Assembly (NCBI GenBank): GCA_902800945.1
Contig: CADCFX010000006.1
Location: forward strand, 1 to 46,118
DNA: 46,118 nt
From: an uncultured Erysipelotrichaceae bacterium
GTDB lineage: Bacteria > Bacillota_I > Bacilli_A > RF39 > UBA660
Reading direction: 5' to 3'
Shown: one piece after another, positions 15,188 to 24,034 of the stretch
Numbering within the stretch: the first letter of the stretch is position 1
How the letters are laid out: the number at the start of each line of letters is the position of its first letter
The notes under the pieces: generated by a model
The model's input: the letters and a program-made list of their open reading frames with translations, nothing else
Told to the model about the DNA's origin: nothing
Databases searched by the model: none
Position numbers and translations under genes: made by a program

Positions 15188-16283
15188 ATGGATATAAAAG
15201 AACTGGTTATACAATTGCAAAAACAAGAAGAAAAAATAAACGATATAGGGAGGTCTCTTTGACGTTTCTGGCAAAGAAAAAAGAATTAGAGAATTAGAAA
15301 ACATAATGCAAAATCCCGATTTTTGGAATGATGCTGATAAATCTAGCAAGATTAATAAAGAACTAAGTTCTCTAAAAAAGGAGCTAAGCCTCTACAATAG
15401 AATTAGTAAGAATATCACTGATAACAAAGAAATGATAGAATTGCTGAAATTAGAACAATCCGAAGAAATATATAATGATCTCGAGAAAGATATTAATAAT
15501 ATCGACATCCAACTAAAAGATTTGGAAATCAATACTCTGTTAAGTGGAGAATATGACAATTATGACTGCTATTTAGAGATACATCCAGGAGCTGGCGGAA
15601 CTGAAAGTTGCGACTGGGCCTCAATGTTATTGAGAATGTATGAAAGATTTTGCGATAAAATGGAGCTTAAACATGAAGTATTAGAATATCAAGATGGAGA
15701 AGAAGCAGGTTTAAAATCGGTTACCGTTCATATTAAGGGAGAACTTGCATATGGATACTTAAAATGTGAGAGGGGTGTTCATAGATTAGTAAGAATATCT
15801 CCGTTCGATTCAAACAAAAGAAGACATACATCATTCGCCTCAGTATCGGTTGTTCCCGAAATAGATCAAGAAATTAATATTGAAATAAAAGACGAAGATA
15901 TCAGAATAGATGTATACTGTGCTAGTGGACACGGAGGACAAGGGGTTAATACAACACCTTCTGCAGTTAGAATAACTCATTACCCATCAAAAATAGTTGT
16001 TACTTGTCAAAACGAAAGAAGCCAACTACAAAATAAAGAACAAGCAATGAAAGTCTTAAAGAGTAAACTATTTGCTTTAGAACAAGAAAAGAAAGAAAAA
16101 GAAATAGCCGCCCTAAAAGGAATTACTAATAATATAGATTTTGGTAGCCAAATAAGGAGTTATGTTCTAGAACCATATAAACTAGTTAAAGATTATCGCA
16201 GCAATTTTGAAACGTCTGAAGCGGCCAAAGTTTTAGATGGCGATATTAAACAATTAATAGAATCAATACTTAAGATTAAATAA
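15188..16283 (+). CDS. prfB: Peptide chain release factor 2, with programmed +1 frameshift
   Basis: RF2 ends translation at UGA and UAA. Frame 0 starts at ATG 15188 (MDIKELVIQLQKQEEK) and runs 24 codons to a UGA at 15260-15262. The site is GGGAGG TCT CTT TGA C: an internal Shine-Dalgarno-like GGGAGG, three bases, a CTT slippery codon, then TGA C. After a +1 shift the frame continues from GAC at 15261 to 16283 with DVSGKEKRIRELE and PDFWND, as in RF2. The full product is about 364 residues, the normal length. It has the SPF stop-recognition motif (about 204-206) and the GGQ catalytic motif (about 249-251, in GHGGQGVNTT). Low RF2 slows termination at the UGA and promotes shifting, giving autoregulation. 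A terminator and possible leader lie upstream. Confidence 0.95.
15248..15263 (+). promoter_or_regulatory. prfB: prfB programmed frameshift site
   Basis: GGGAGG (15248-15253), spacer TCT, shift codon CTT (15257-15259), stop TGA (15260-15262) followed by C. Every element of the classical RF2 site is present with the standard three-base spacing. Confidence 0.95.
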
Positions 16284-16286
16284 AGG

Positions 16287-16315
16287 TTGTAATTGTTAAG
16301 ATTATAAGATAAAAT
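16287..16315 (+). promoter_or_regulatory. Promoter of tilS
   Basis: TTGTAA, 17 bases, TAAAAT in the 54-base gap after prfB. Confidence 0.5.
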
Positions 16316-16337
16316 ACGCTCTAAAGAGGGGAAAACA

Positions 16338-17657
16338 ATGTTAGATACAATTAATTATCTAGAAAAACTTTTAACAGATGGAGACACAATTGTACTTGGA
16401 TTGTCAGGAGGACCTGATTCAATGTGCCTTCTAGATATCCTAATAAAGATCAATAAAAAAATAAAAATAGTAGCCGCTCATATTAATCATAATATAAGAG
16501 AAGAAAGTGACCAGGAAGCACAATTTATTAAAGATTACTGCCAAGAAAAAAAAGTATTGTTAGAAACTACTAAGTTTTCCAAAAAATCAAAAGATAAAAA
16601 CTATACAGAAGCAGAGTTAAGAGAAAAGCGCTATATATTTTTTGAAAACATGATAAAAAAACATAATGCGAAATATCTATTTACTGCTCATCATGGCGAT
16701 GACTTGATAGAAACAATACTAATGCGTATAACACGAGGTTCTGATTTGAAAGGATATGCTGGCTTTGATTTAGAAACTCCTAAAGATGGATATAGTATTA
16801 TTAAACCGCTTATATTTACAACCAAAAAAGATATTGAAAAATATAATGAAGATAATAGTATTCCTTCGGCCGAAGATCAAACAAACAAATCAGGGAAATA
16901 TACAAGAAATAGATACCGTCATAATGTTCTGCCCTTTTTAAAGCAAGAAAACCCTCAAGTACATTTAAAATATTTGAAATTTAGCCAAGAGCTAGAAAAA
17001 TATTATAATTACGTAAATAGAATAGTTAATGAAGAATTTCAAAAGAGATATAAAGACAACTATTTAGATCTAAAAGATATATCTAAATTAGATGATTTTA
17101 TCATAGAGGGCATAATTAAAAAGATATTGGATATTAACTATCCTGATAATTTGTATTTAGTTAGTGATAAACATACAGAAATGATAAAAGGCTTAATAAA
17201 TAATAAAGCGCCGAACTCGCAACTAAATCTACCTAATAACTTAATAGTTAAAAAAAGATATAACAAATTAACTATTACTAAAGAAAGTAGTACAAAAGAA
17301 GACTATTGTATGGAGCTCAAAGTCAACACCTTGTTGCCTAATAATCGTACTATAAGTATTCTTAGTAAAACAGAGGAAAGCAGTAACTTCTATACAAGAT
17401 TAAAAAGCTCTGAGCTTGTTTTGCCATTATATGTCAGGAATAGAAAACCTGGAGATAAAATGACAATTAAAAATAGTGAGGGGTCAAAAAAAGTAAAAGA
17501 CATATATATTGATTGCAAAATAGAAATCGATAAAAGAGATAATGAGCCAATAGTAGTTGATAGTAAAGGAACTATAGTTTGGCTACCAGGGCTAAAAAAA
17601 TCTAAATTTGATAAATCAAAAGACGAAGAATATGATATAATACTATGGTATAACTAA
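16338..17657 (+). CDS. tilS: tRNA(Ile) lysidine synthase
   Basis: TilS attaches lysine to C34 of the CAU-anticodon isoleucine tRNA, changing it to read AUA; this matters in an AUA-rich genome such as this one. The 439-residue protein has the PP-loop SGGPDS (23-28), HINHNIREESDQEA, the TAHHGDDLIET segment and NRYRHNVLP (about 191-199), followed by the C-terminal TilS domain ending in RKPGDKM and LPGLKKS. AAAGAGGGG precedes the ATG. The order tilS then ftsH matches Bacillus, although hpt, normally between them, is missing here. Confidence 0.95.
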   Translation: MLDTINYLEKLLTDGDTIVLGLSGGPDSMCLLDILIKINKKIKIVAAHINHNIREESDQEAQFIKDYCQEKKVLLETTKFSKKSKDKNYTEAELREKRYIFFENMIKKHNAKYLFTAHHGDDLIETILMRITRGSDLKGYAGFDLETPKDGYSIIKPLIFTTKKDIEKYNEDNSIPSAEDQTNKSGKYTRNRYRHNVLPFLKQENPQVHLKYLKFSQELEKYYNYVNRIVNEEFQKRYKDNYLDLKDISKLDDFIIEGIIKKILDINYPDNLYLVSDKHTEMIKGLINNKAPNSQLNLPNNLIVKKRYNKLTITKESSTKEDYCMELKVNTLLPNNRTISILSKTEESSNFYTRLKSSELVLPLYVRNRKPGDKMTIKNSEGSKKVKDIYIDCKIEIDKRDNEPIVVDSKGTIVWLPGLKKSKFDKSKDEEYDIILWYN

Positions 17658-17687
17658 ATTTTTATACATTTGAAAGGAAGAGAAATA

Positions 17688-19712
17688 ATGAAGAAAAAGC
17701 AAAACGCCTATATGGCCATGTTACCATATATAATATTAGCAGTAGTATTAATTGCTACAATGTTTATTATGAATTTAGCTAATACAAAAGTTAATGAACT
17801 TACAACAGGAGAGCTTTTAAAAGAGATTAGCAAAAACAAAGTAACAGAAATTACAATCACTCCGAAAAGTAGTGAAAGTGTATATTATGTTGAAGGAAAA
17901 TTAAAAGGATATGGAAAAAACGAATCGTTCAAGTCGAAGGTTATCACAGAAGAGGTAACCAAGATAACTGAATATGTTGAAGAAAACAACATCAAAGAAT
18001 ACGAAACAAATAAAGATCCTGGGTCAAATGATTTCTTATATGTATTTGTTAACGTAGTCCCTCTACTAGTTCTTATAGTAGCAGCTTATATAATGTTCAA
18101 TAAGTTGGCTTCAGGCAATAATAAATCAATGGATTTTGGACGTAGTAAAGCTAAATTAAGCGAAGATGGTGGAAATACTAAATTTGAAGACGTAGCAGGA
18201 TTAAAAGAAGAAAAACAAGAAGTAAAAGAATTAATTGACTTCTTGAAAAATCCTAAAAAGTTCCAAAAGTTAGGAGCAAGAATACCAAAAGGTGTATTAT
18301 TGGTTGGTCCTCCAGGAACCGGAAAAACATTGCTAGCTAAAGCGGTAGCAGGAGAAGCTAACGTACCATTCTATTATATAAGTGGTTCTGATTTCGTAGA
18401 ATTGTTTGTCGGAGTAGGAGCGTCTCGTGTAAGAGACATGTTCAAACAGGCTAAACAAAGTGCTCCTTGCTTAATATTCATAGACGAAATAGATGCTGTA
18501 GGACGTCAAAGAGGAACAGGCTTAGGTGGGGGCCATGATGAAAGAGAGCAAACGCTTAATCAATTATTAACAGAAATGGATGGTTTTGGTGCTAACGAAG
18601 GAATAATTGTTATCGCTGCTACTAACCGTCCAGACGTTTTAGACCCTGCTCTATTAAGACCAGGACGTTTCGATAGACAAGTAACAGTAAGTTTACCAGA
18701 TTCAAGAGAAAGAAAAGAAATATTAGAAGTTCATGCCAAAAACAAGAAATTCTCAGATGAAGTAAACCTTAAAAACGTATCTGAAAGAACACCTGGCTTT
18801 AGTGGTGCTGACCTAGAAAACCTTCTTAACGAAGCGGCACTACTTGCTGTTAGAAGAGATAAAGAAAAAATAACAATGGCTGAAATAGATGAGGCAACTG
18901 ATAGAGTTCTTCTTGGACCAGCTAAGACATCTAGAAGAATAACAGAAAAGGAAAAAAGACTTGTTGCTATCCATGAATCAGGTCATGCTGTAATCGGATT
19001 GAAACTTCAAGATGCACAAGAAGTCCATAAGATTACAATTATACCTCGTGGTATGGCAGGTGGCTATACAATGATGCTTCCAAAAGAAGAAAAAATAGCA
19101 ATTATGACAAAAGAAGAATTAATTGCCCAAATAACCGGATTACTTGGTGGACGTGCTTCAGAAGAAAATTTCTTGGGGCAAATTACCACTGGAGCATCAG
19201 ACGACTTAAAACGTGCCACAAAAATTGCTCGTTCTATGGTTACAGAATACGGTATGAGTGACCTAGGACCTATTCAACTCGAGGAAAAACAAGAAGGTGT
19301 ATTCTTAGGAAGAGATTACGCTAAATCAAGAGATTTCTCAGATCAAGTGGCGTTGGAAATAGATAATGAAGTAAGAAAAATATTAGAAGAGTGTTATAAA
19401 AACGCTAAGAAGATACTTGAAAAACATGAAACCTTAGTACTTTTAATAGCTGATGCTTTAATGAAATACGAAACAATTACAAAAGAACAAATCGAACACA
19501 TAGTTGAAACCGGATCAATAGATTCGCTAGAAGAAGTTGAAACCGAAGAAGATAGAAGTGTTAGAGAAGCCAGAGTAGATGATTTGAAAAGAGAAGCTAA
19601 AGAAAGAGGAATCAAAGGCTATACCAAGATGAATAGAGAAGAACTAGAAGACGCAATATCTAAAGATGTAACAGGAGAAAATGAGAAAGATAGTTCAGAA
19701 AAGGGAGAATAA
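17688..19712 (+). CDS. ftsH: ATP-dependent membrane metalloprotease FtsH with SAP-like tail
   Basis: FtsH is a hexameric membrane protease that degrades misfolded or regulated membrane proteins. The start at 17688 follows AAAGGAAGAG; a TTG at 17670 is rejected. The 674-residue protein has two membrane helices (about 11-31 and 116-138) around an extracytoplasmic domain. The AAA module has GPPGTGKT (207-214), Walker B LIFIDEID (262-269) and [20 protein letters not shown] (311-330). The zinc site is HESGH (429-433), with the third ligand in the DDLKRAT segment near 505. Unusually, residues about 630-658 ([15 protein letters not shown] then NREELEDAI) look like a SAP/Rho-N helix-extended-helix motif, followed by an acidic end. 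Confidence 0.97.
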   Translation: MKKKQNAYMAMLPYIILAVVLIATMFIMNLANTKVNELTTGELLKEISKNKVTEITITPKSSESVYYVEGKLKGYGKNESFKSKVITEEVTKITEYVEENNIKEYETNKDPGSNDFLYVFVNVVPLLVLIVAAYIMFNKLASGNNKSMDFGRSKAKLSEDGGNTKFEDVAGLKEEKQEVKELIDFLKNPKKFQKLGARIPKGVLLVGPPGTGKTLLAKAVAGEANVPFYYISGSDFVELFVGVGASRVRDMFKQAKQSAPCLIFIDEIDAVGRQRGTGLGGGHDEREQTLNQLLTEMDGFGANEGIIVIAATNRPDVLDPALLRPGRFDRQVTVSLPDSRERKEILEVHAKNKKFSDEVNLKNVSERTPGFSGADLENLLNEAALLAVRRDKEKITMAEIDEATDRVLLGPAKTSRRITEKEKRLVAIHESGHAVIGLKLQDAQEVHKITIIPRGMAGGYTMMLPKEEKIAIMTKEELIAQITGLLGGRASEENFLGQITTGASDDLKRATKIARSMVTEYGMSDLGPIQLEEKQEGVFLGRDYAKSRDFSDQVALEIDNEVRKILEECYKNAKKILEKHETLVLLIADALMKYETITKEQIEHIVETGSIDSLEEVETEEDRSVREARVDDLKREAKERGIKGYTKMNREELEDAISKDVTGENEKDSSEKGE

Positions 19713-19727
19713 TAATTCTTCCTTTTT
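19699..19727 (+). terminator. Terminator of ftsH
   Basis: AAGGGAGAAT (19701-19710) and ATTCTTCCTT (19715-19724) pair with one mismatch and are followed by T. The stem overlaps the stop codon. Confidence 0.75.
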
Positions 19728-19796
19728 CATGGTAATTTCTTTTGTTATATGTTAAAATTAGGTGAGTGAATATATAACATGAAAAGGTGGTACTGT

Positions 19797-20579
19797 ATGG
19801 CAAAAATAATTTCACTAGTTAATCAAAAGGGCGGCGTAGGTAAAACTACTACAAGCATAAATTTAGCAGCAGCATTAGGAAAAGAAGGTAAAAAAACTCT
19901 CCTTATAGACTTAGACCCTCAAGGGAATGCTTCTATAGGATTAGGATATAATAATGGTGACTTTAAGAATGACGTTTATGATTTAATTTCTGGTACATGT
20001 ACAGCTAAAGAAGCCATAATAAAAACTAAATTTAAAAATTTGTCAATTATACCATCGACTCTTAATCTTGCTGGAATAGATGTTGAATTTGTCAAAAAAA
20101 TGTTGGAAAATCCTGAATTTAGACAAAACGAACAACTAAAAAATGCTTTAATGGAGGTTCAAGATGTTTACGATTATATAATCATCGACTGCCAGCCATC
20201 TCTTGGTTTATCAACAATGAATGGACTAGTTGCGAGTAATTCGGTTATCATACCAGTTCAATGCGAATTTTTCGCTTTAGAAGGAATTAGCCAACTATTA
20301 AATACAATTATTATGGTTCAATCTAACATGAATCCTGAATTAAGAATAGAGGGCGTATTATTAACTATGTTAGACGGAAGAACAAACATTGGGTTAGAAG
20401 TAATAGAAGAAGTCAGAAAATATTTCAAAAATAAAGTTTTTAATACTATTATTCCAAGATTAGTTAGATTAGTTGAAGCCCCAAGTCATGGGAAACCAAT
20501 TAGTGATTATGATCCAACTAGTAGAGCAACCTTAGCATATCAAAATTTAGCAAAGGAAGTGATTAGTAGAAATGAGTAA
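19797..20579 (+). CDS. parA: Chromosome partitioning ATPase ParA (Soj)
   Basis: ParA is a DNA-binding ATPase that works with ParB and parS to segregate the chromosome origin and regulate replication initiation. The 260-residue protein has the deviant Walker A KGGVGKTT (11-18), LIDLDPQGNASIGLG, and the switch segment YIIIDCQPSLG. The start at 19797 follows AAAGGTGG; the ATG at 19779 is upstream of that site and unlikely. It overlaps parB by eight bases. I did not find a TGTTTCACGTGAAACA-type parS site in the window by reading. Confidence 0.95.
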   Translation: MAKIISLVNQKGGVGKTTTSINLAAALGKEGKKTLLIDLDPQGNASIGLGYNNGDFKNDVYDLISGTCTAKEAIIKTKFKNLSIIPSTLNLAGIDVEFVKKMLENPEFRQNEQLKNALMEVQDVYDYIIIDCQPSLGLSTMNGLVASNSVIIPVQCEFFALEGISQLLNTIIMVQSNMNPELRIEGVLLTMLDGRTNIGLEVIEEVRKYFKNKVFNTIIPRLVRLVEAPSHGKPISDYDPTSRATLAYQNLAKEVISRNE

Positions 20580-21450
20580 TAGAGCACTAGGGAAAGGATT
20601 GGAACAATTGTTTTCTAACGAAAGAATAGATTTCGATAAATTCGAAAAAACAATTGTAGAGGATGCCAAAGAAAAAAGTGACATTGTCGAAATCCCCCTA
20701 ACAGAGATAAGAAGCAATCCTTATCAACCCCGTAAAGAATTCGATGAAGAATCTTTACAAGAATTTGCTGATAGTATCAAAGAACATGGCGTAATTCAAC
20801 CAGTAATAGTCAAAAAAAGCATCAAAGGGTATGAATTAATTGCTGGCGAAAGAAGAACAAGGGCTTCAAAGATGGCGGGAAAAGAAACAATCCCTGCCAT
20901 AATAAGAGACTTTGATGATGATGAAATGATGGAGATAGCTCTTATTGAAAATATTCAAAGAGAAAACCTTAATCCTATCGAAGAAGCAGAAGCGCTAAGT
21001 AAGATAATCGAGAAGAATAATCTTACTCAAGAATCAGCATCTAAAAAGTTTGGTAAAAGTAGAAGCTATATTACCAACATACTTGGTCTACTTAAACTGC
21101 CGGATAAAACAAAAAAATACGTAACAGAAGGAAAAATAAGCATGGGGCATGCACGTGTTTTGAGTAAACTAACAGATGAAGAAAAAATTAATTATCTTGC
21201 AGATTTAATAATTGAAAACGGACTAAGCGTTAGAGATATAGAAAAGCTAGCAAGTGATAATGGTACTATAAAAAAAGTAAGAAGAACTCCTATTATTAAT
21301 CCAAGATTTAGTATATATGAATCATTAATGAGAGAAAAAATAGGATCAAAAATAAAAATAAAAAACAAGAAAATTGAAATACCATTCGATTCCGAAAAAG
21401 ACTTAGAAAGAATTATTGAAATACTAGGTATGGGAGTCGATAGTGAATGA
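20572..21450 (+). CDS. parB: Chromosome partitioning protein ParB (Spo0J)
   Basis: ParB is a CTP-dependent clamp that loads at parS sites and spreads on DNA. The 292-residue protein has the N-terminal CTPase domain with NPYQPRKEF (49-57) and GERRTRA (92-98), followed by ENIQRENLNPIEEA and a helix-turn-helix (about 150-175, TQESASKKFGKSRSYITNIL). A C-terminal dimerisation segment closes the protein. The start overlaps parA and the end overlaps the mscS-like gene by four bases. It is the chromosomal type by length and neighbours. No nucleoid-occlusion paralog is seen. Confidence 0.95.
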   Translation: MSNRALGKGLEQLFSNERIDFDKFEKTIVEDAKEKSDIVEIPLTEIRSNPYQPRKEFDEESLQEFADSIKEHGVIQPVIVKKSIKGYELIAGERRTRASKMAGKETIPAIIRDFDDDEMMEIALIENIQRENLNPIEEAEALSKIIEKNNLTQESASKKFGKSRSYITNILGLLKLPDKTKKYVTEGKISMGHARVLSKLTDEEKINYLADLIIENGLSVRDIEKLASDNGTIKKVRRTPIINPRFSIYESLMREKIGSKIKIKNKKIEIPFDSEKDLERIIEILGMGVDSE

Positions 21451-22286
21451 TAAAGAAAATATTTGAAGGCTTGTTAGAATTTGTTACAAAAAAAGAAATA
21501 TATGGAACAATTATAATACTAGCTGTAAATTATTTCTTATATCATACTATCTGTATAATTCTAGAAAGTAGAATAGAAAAATCTAAAAATGATTTTGAAA
21601 GAAAAAAGCGCAAAACCATTGTCAGCTTAATCGAAAACATTTTAAAGTACTTGATAATAATTATAATTGCTGTATCTTTATTAAGCATATATGGGGTTAA
21701 TATTACATCAATGGTAGCAGGATTAGGAATTACTGCTACCATACTGGGATTAGCTTTACAAGATACCTTGAAAGATATAATAAATGGTATAAGTATAATG
21801 ATGGAAAATTATTTCGTTGTGGGGGATATAGTAAGATATAATAATTTTACTGGTGAAGTTATAGAATTTGGCTTAAAGAGTACTAAAATAAAAAATCATG
21901 CTGGAGAAACATTAATGATATCAAATAGGAATATATATGAAATTGTTAATATTTCCCAGAATAATCAAAATGTTCAAATTGAATTTAGTATAGCTTATGA
22001 GGAAGACGTTGATCGAGTAGAGAGTGTAATAACTAAAAGTATTCTTCCTAAAATCAACAAAATTCCAAGCGTTAAGGACGATAGTTCTCTATTCCTAGGT
22101 GTAAATGCTTTAGATGAATCCTGCGTTAAATATTTGATTCAATACCATTGTAACAGAGACTCTCAATGGCGCACTAAAAGAGAAGCATTAAGAATAATAA
22201 AAAAGGAATTAGATAAGAACAAAATAAAAATACCTTATCCACAATTGGAGGTGCATAATGAAACCAAAATACGTTCTAAACGATAA
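21447..22286 (+). CDS. Small-conductance mechanosensitive channel (MscS family)
   Basis: MscS channels open under membrane tension and release solutes on osmotic downshift. The 279-residue protein has three membrane helices in the first 125 residues. The third, pore-lining helix contains SMVAGLGITATILGLALQDTLKDIINGI, shown here by its ends at about residues 90-117 (SMVAGLG to INGI). The beta domain follows with VVGDIVRYNNFTGEVIEFGL, and an alpha/beta cytoplasmic domain follows that. It overlaps parB (ATGA) and is overlapped by the DUF951 gene by 29 bases, as in the Bacillus parB-yyaF region where an MscS-type gene (ykuT-like) also sits. Confidence 0.9.
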   Translation: MIKKIFEGLLEFVTKKEIYGTIIILAVNYFLYHTICIILESRIEKSKNDFERKKRKTIVSLIENILKYLIIIIIAVSLLSIYGVNITSMVAGLGITATILGLALQDTLKDIINGISIMMENYFVVGDIVRYNNFTGEVIEFGLKSTKIKNHAGETLMISNRNIYEIVNISQNNQNVQIEFSIAYEEDVDRVESVITKSILPKINKIPSVKDDSSLFLGVNALDESCVKYLIQYHCNRDSQWRTKREALRIIKKELDKNKIKIPYPQLEVHNETKIRSKR

Positions 22287-22458
22287 AGTAATAATGAAAA
22301 AGCCCCACGCTTGTGGAACCAATGAATGGATAATTACTAGAGTGGGAGTAGATATAAAATTAAAATGTTCTAATTGCGGTCGTGAAATAATGATGGACCG
22401 ACTAGAATTCGAAAAAAAGTTAAAAAAAATAATTGGAGGTCAAAATGAAGAGGTTTAA
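22258..22458 (+). CDS. DUF951 zinc-ribbon protein (YyzM-like)
   Basis: A 66-residue protein conserved in Firmicutes between the MscS gene and ychF. The motifs HACG and CSNCGRE suggest a small zinc ribbon, and MMDRLEFEKKLKKI ends the domain. Its function is unknown. A GGAGG just before the ATG at 22258 lies in the mscS 3' end, so the two genes are coupled. The end overlaps the next gene's start by 14 bases. Confidence 0.85.
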   Translation: MKPKYVLNDKVIMKKPHACGTNEWIITRVGVDIKLKCSNCGREIMMDRLEFEKKLKKIIGGQNEEV

Positions 22459-23974
22459 AAAGATTAACTTAAATCCAGTAATGACTTTCTTAATCTTAAT
22501 ACTTTTAACAATAATCTTAAGTGGTTTCCTTAATTTCATAGGATTTGAAGCCACATACAATAAAATTAATATTGAGACTGGAGAATACTCTGTTGTTTCC
22601 GAAAGTGTTGAGTCGCTATTCAATTTAAGCGGAATCAAATACATTTTTAGTTCAACTGTTTCCAACTTTACAGCGTTTACTCCGTTAAGTATGCTAATCA
22701 TAGTATTAATAGGTATAGGAATAATGGAAAAAAGCGGTTTTTTACGAACAGCCTTTACTATATTAACAAAATTCTGTAAAAAATATACTATTACTTTCTG
22801 GTTAGTATTAATAAGTATCATGTTTAGTATAGCAGGAGACATAGGATATGTAATAATGATTCCTCTGGCAGCACTACTATTTGGATATGGCCGAAGAAAT
22901 CCTTTACTAGGAATAGTTGCTGTATTTGCCGGATTAACTTGTGGGTCAGGAATCAGCTTGTTCTTAACATCTATTGATAGTGAGATGTTATCCTATACAC
23001 TGGCAAATGCCAGAACAATAGATGCCTCTTATACCCTTGGGAATATGGCGTTCTTATTCATAATGGCTTTTACAATGTTAGTGTGTGCATTCATAATAAC
23101 GTTTATTACTGAAAGAGTATCTGTAAATAATGTCGAAAAATATGAGTTCAAAGACGAAAAAAAAGAAGTGAGATTAGGAAAAAGAGAATACAGAGGTTTA
23201 ATATTTGCTATCGCTGGCGGAACTATATACCTATTAATCTTCATATACAATATTATCCCTGGTTTACCTTTTTCCGGAAAATTACTAGATTATAGCCAGA
23301 CTTATTATATAGACAAACTGTTTAGTTACGACTCGTTCTTCAGTAACGGCTTTGTATTCATAGTTACAATGTTCTTTATAATACTCGGATTCTTCTATGG
23401 TATTGGCGCTAAAACAATTAAAAATAATAATGATTTTTGCGAATATCTAACTCATTCACTAGATGGTACAGGAAGAACTCTTATACTCATACTATTAGCT
23501 TCAATACTTATCAACGTCTTTAAAAAGACCAATATTGGTGTGGTAATAGTAACAACTTTTGCAAACATCATAGGTAAAGGAAATCTTAGTGGATTAGTAC
23601 TAATAATAGTTTTGTTTATATTTACTGCGATATCCACATTATTCTTGACGAACCCTGTAAGTAGATGGTCTATTATGTCAACAACAGTTGTGCCACTTTT
23701 CATGAACACTGGTTTAAGCCCAGAATTTGCTCAACTTATTGCTAGATTTTCTGAGTGTGCAACAATCGGATTGACACCACTACTTGCTTACTTCGTTATC
23801 TACTTATCGTATATAGAAAAATATAATCAAAAAGAAAAGCCAGTTACACTCTTTACCGCAATTAGATATCAAGTTATTTATGGTATGACAACAGCTGTAA
23901 TATTATTAGCAATAATAATTGGCTGGTACCTAATAGGTTTACCTATAGGATTTGGTGGAAGCGTAACAGCATAA
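22445..23974 (+). CDS. AbgT-type / ion-transporter-superfamily membrane transporter
   Basis: The 509-residue protein has 11 or 12 membrane helices. It opens with an N-terminal helix, then an extracytoplasmic loop (about 35-75). The conserved SIAGDIGYVIMIPLAALLF segment follows near 130-150, with paired hairpin regions such as LTCGSGISLFLTSID and TNPVSRWSIMSTTVVP. These match the AbgT family (p-aminobenzoyl-glutamate or drug efflux) within the ion transporter superfamily. The substrate is not certain. GGAGGT (22435-22440) stands close to the ATG at 22445; the TTG at 22433 is part of that site's context and is rejected. A perfect-palindrome terminator follows. Confidence 0.8.
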   Translation: MKRFKKINLNPVMTFLILILLTIILSGFLNFIGFEATYNKINIETGEYSVVSESVESLFNLSGIKYIFSSTVSNFTAFTPLSMLIIVLIGIGIMEKSGFLRTAFTILTKFCKKYTITFWLVLISIMFSIAGDIGYVIMIPLAALLFGYGRRNPLLGIVAVFAGLTCGSGISLFLTSIDSEMLSYTLANARTIDASYTLGNMAFLFIMAFTMLVCAFIITFITERVSVNNVEKYEFKDEKKEVRLGKREYRGLIFAIAGGTIYLLIFIYNIIPGLPFSGKLLDYSQTYYIDKLFSYDSFFSNGFVFIVTMFFIILGFFYGIGAKTIKNNNDFCEYLTHSLDGTGRTLILILLASILINVFKKTNIGVVIVTTFANIIGKGNLSGLVLIIVLFIFTAISTLFLTNPVSRWSIMSTTVVPLFMNTGLSPEFAQLIARFSECATIGLTPLLAYFVIYLSYIEKYNQKEKPVTLFTAIRYQVIYGMTTAVILLAIIIGWYLIGLPIGFGGSVTA

Positions 23975-23975
23975 T

Positions 23976-24006
23976 AAACAATTGAATATTCAATTGTTTT
24001 TTTATA
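23976..24006 (+). terminator. Terminator of AbgT-type gene
   Basis: ACAATTGAAT (23978-23987) and ATTCAATTGT (23988-23997) form a perfect 20-base palindrome followed by T's. Confidence 0.8.
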
Positions 24007-24034
24007 TAATAATTTTTGGAAATGAGGAATAAAT

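Noticed and set aside
15188..15262. prfB as a broken gene (stop after 24 codons)
   Set aside because: The stop sits in a complete RF2 programmed frameshift site and the downstream frame is intact, so it is regulation and not decay.
15077..15349. Minus-strand ORF of 90 codons crossing the prfB start
   Set aside because: It is antisense to the frameshift site and terminator and has no ribosome site; it is a shadow of prfB.
19797..22286. parS site near parA/parB
   Set aside because: No TGTTTCACGTGAAACA-like 16-mer was found; the CACGTG at about 21152 in parB lacks the palindromic flanks.
22420..22842. Minus-strand ORF of 140 codons opposite the AbgT-type gene
   Set aside because: Its hydrophobic translation is the mirror of membrane codons on the plus strand; no promoter, ribosome site or known family.
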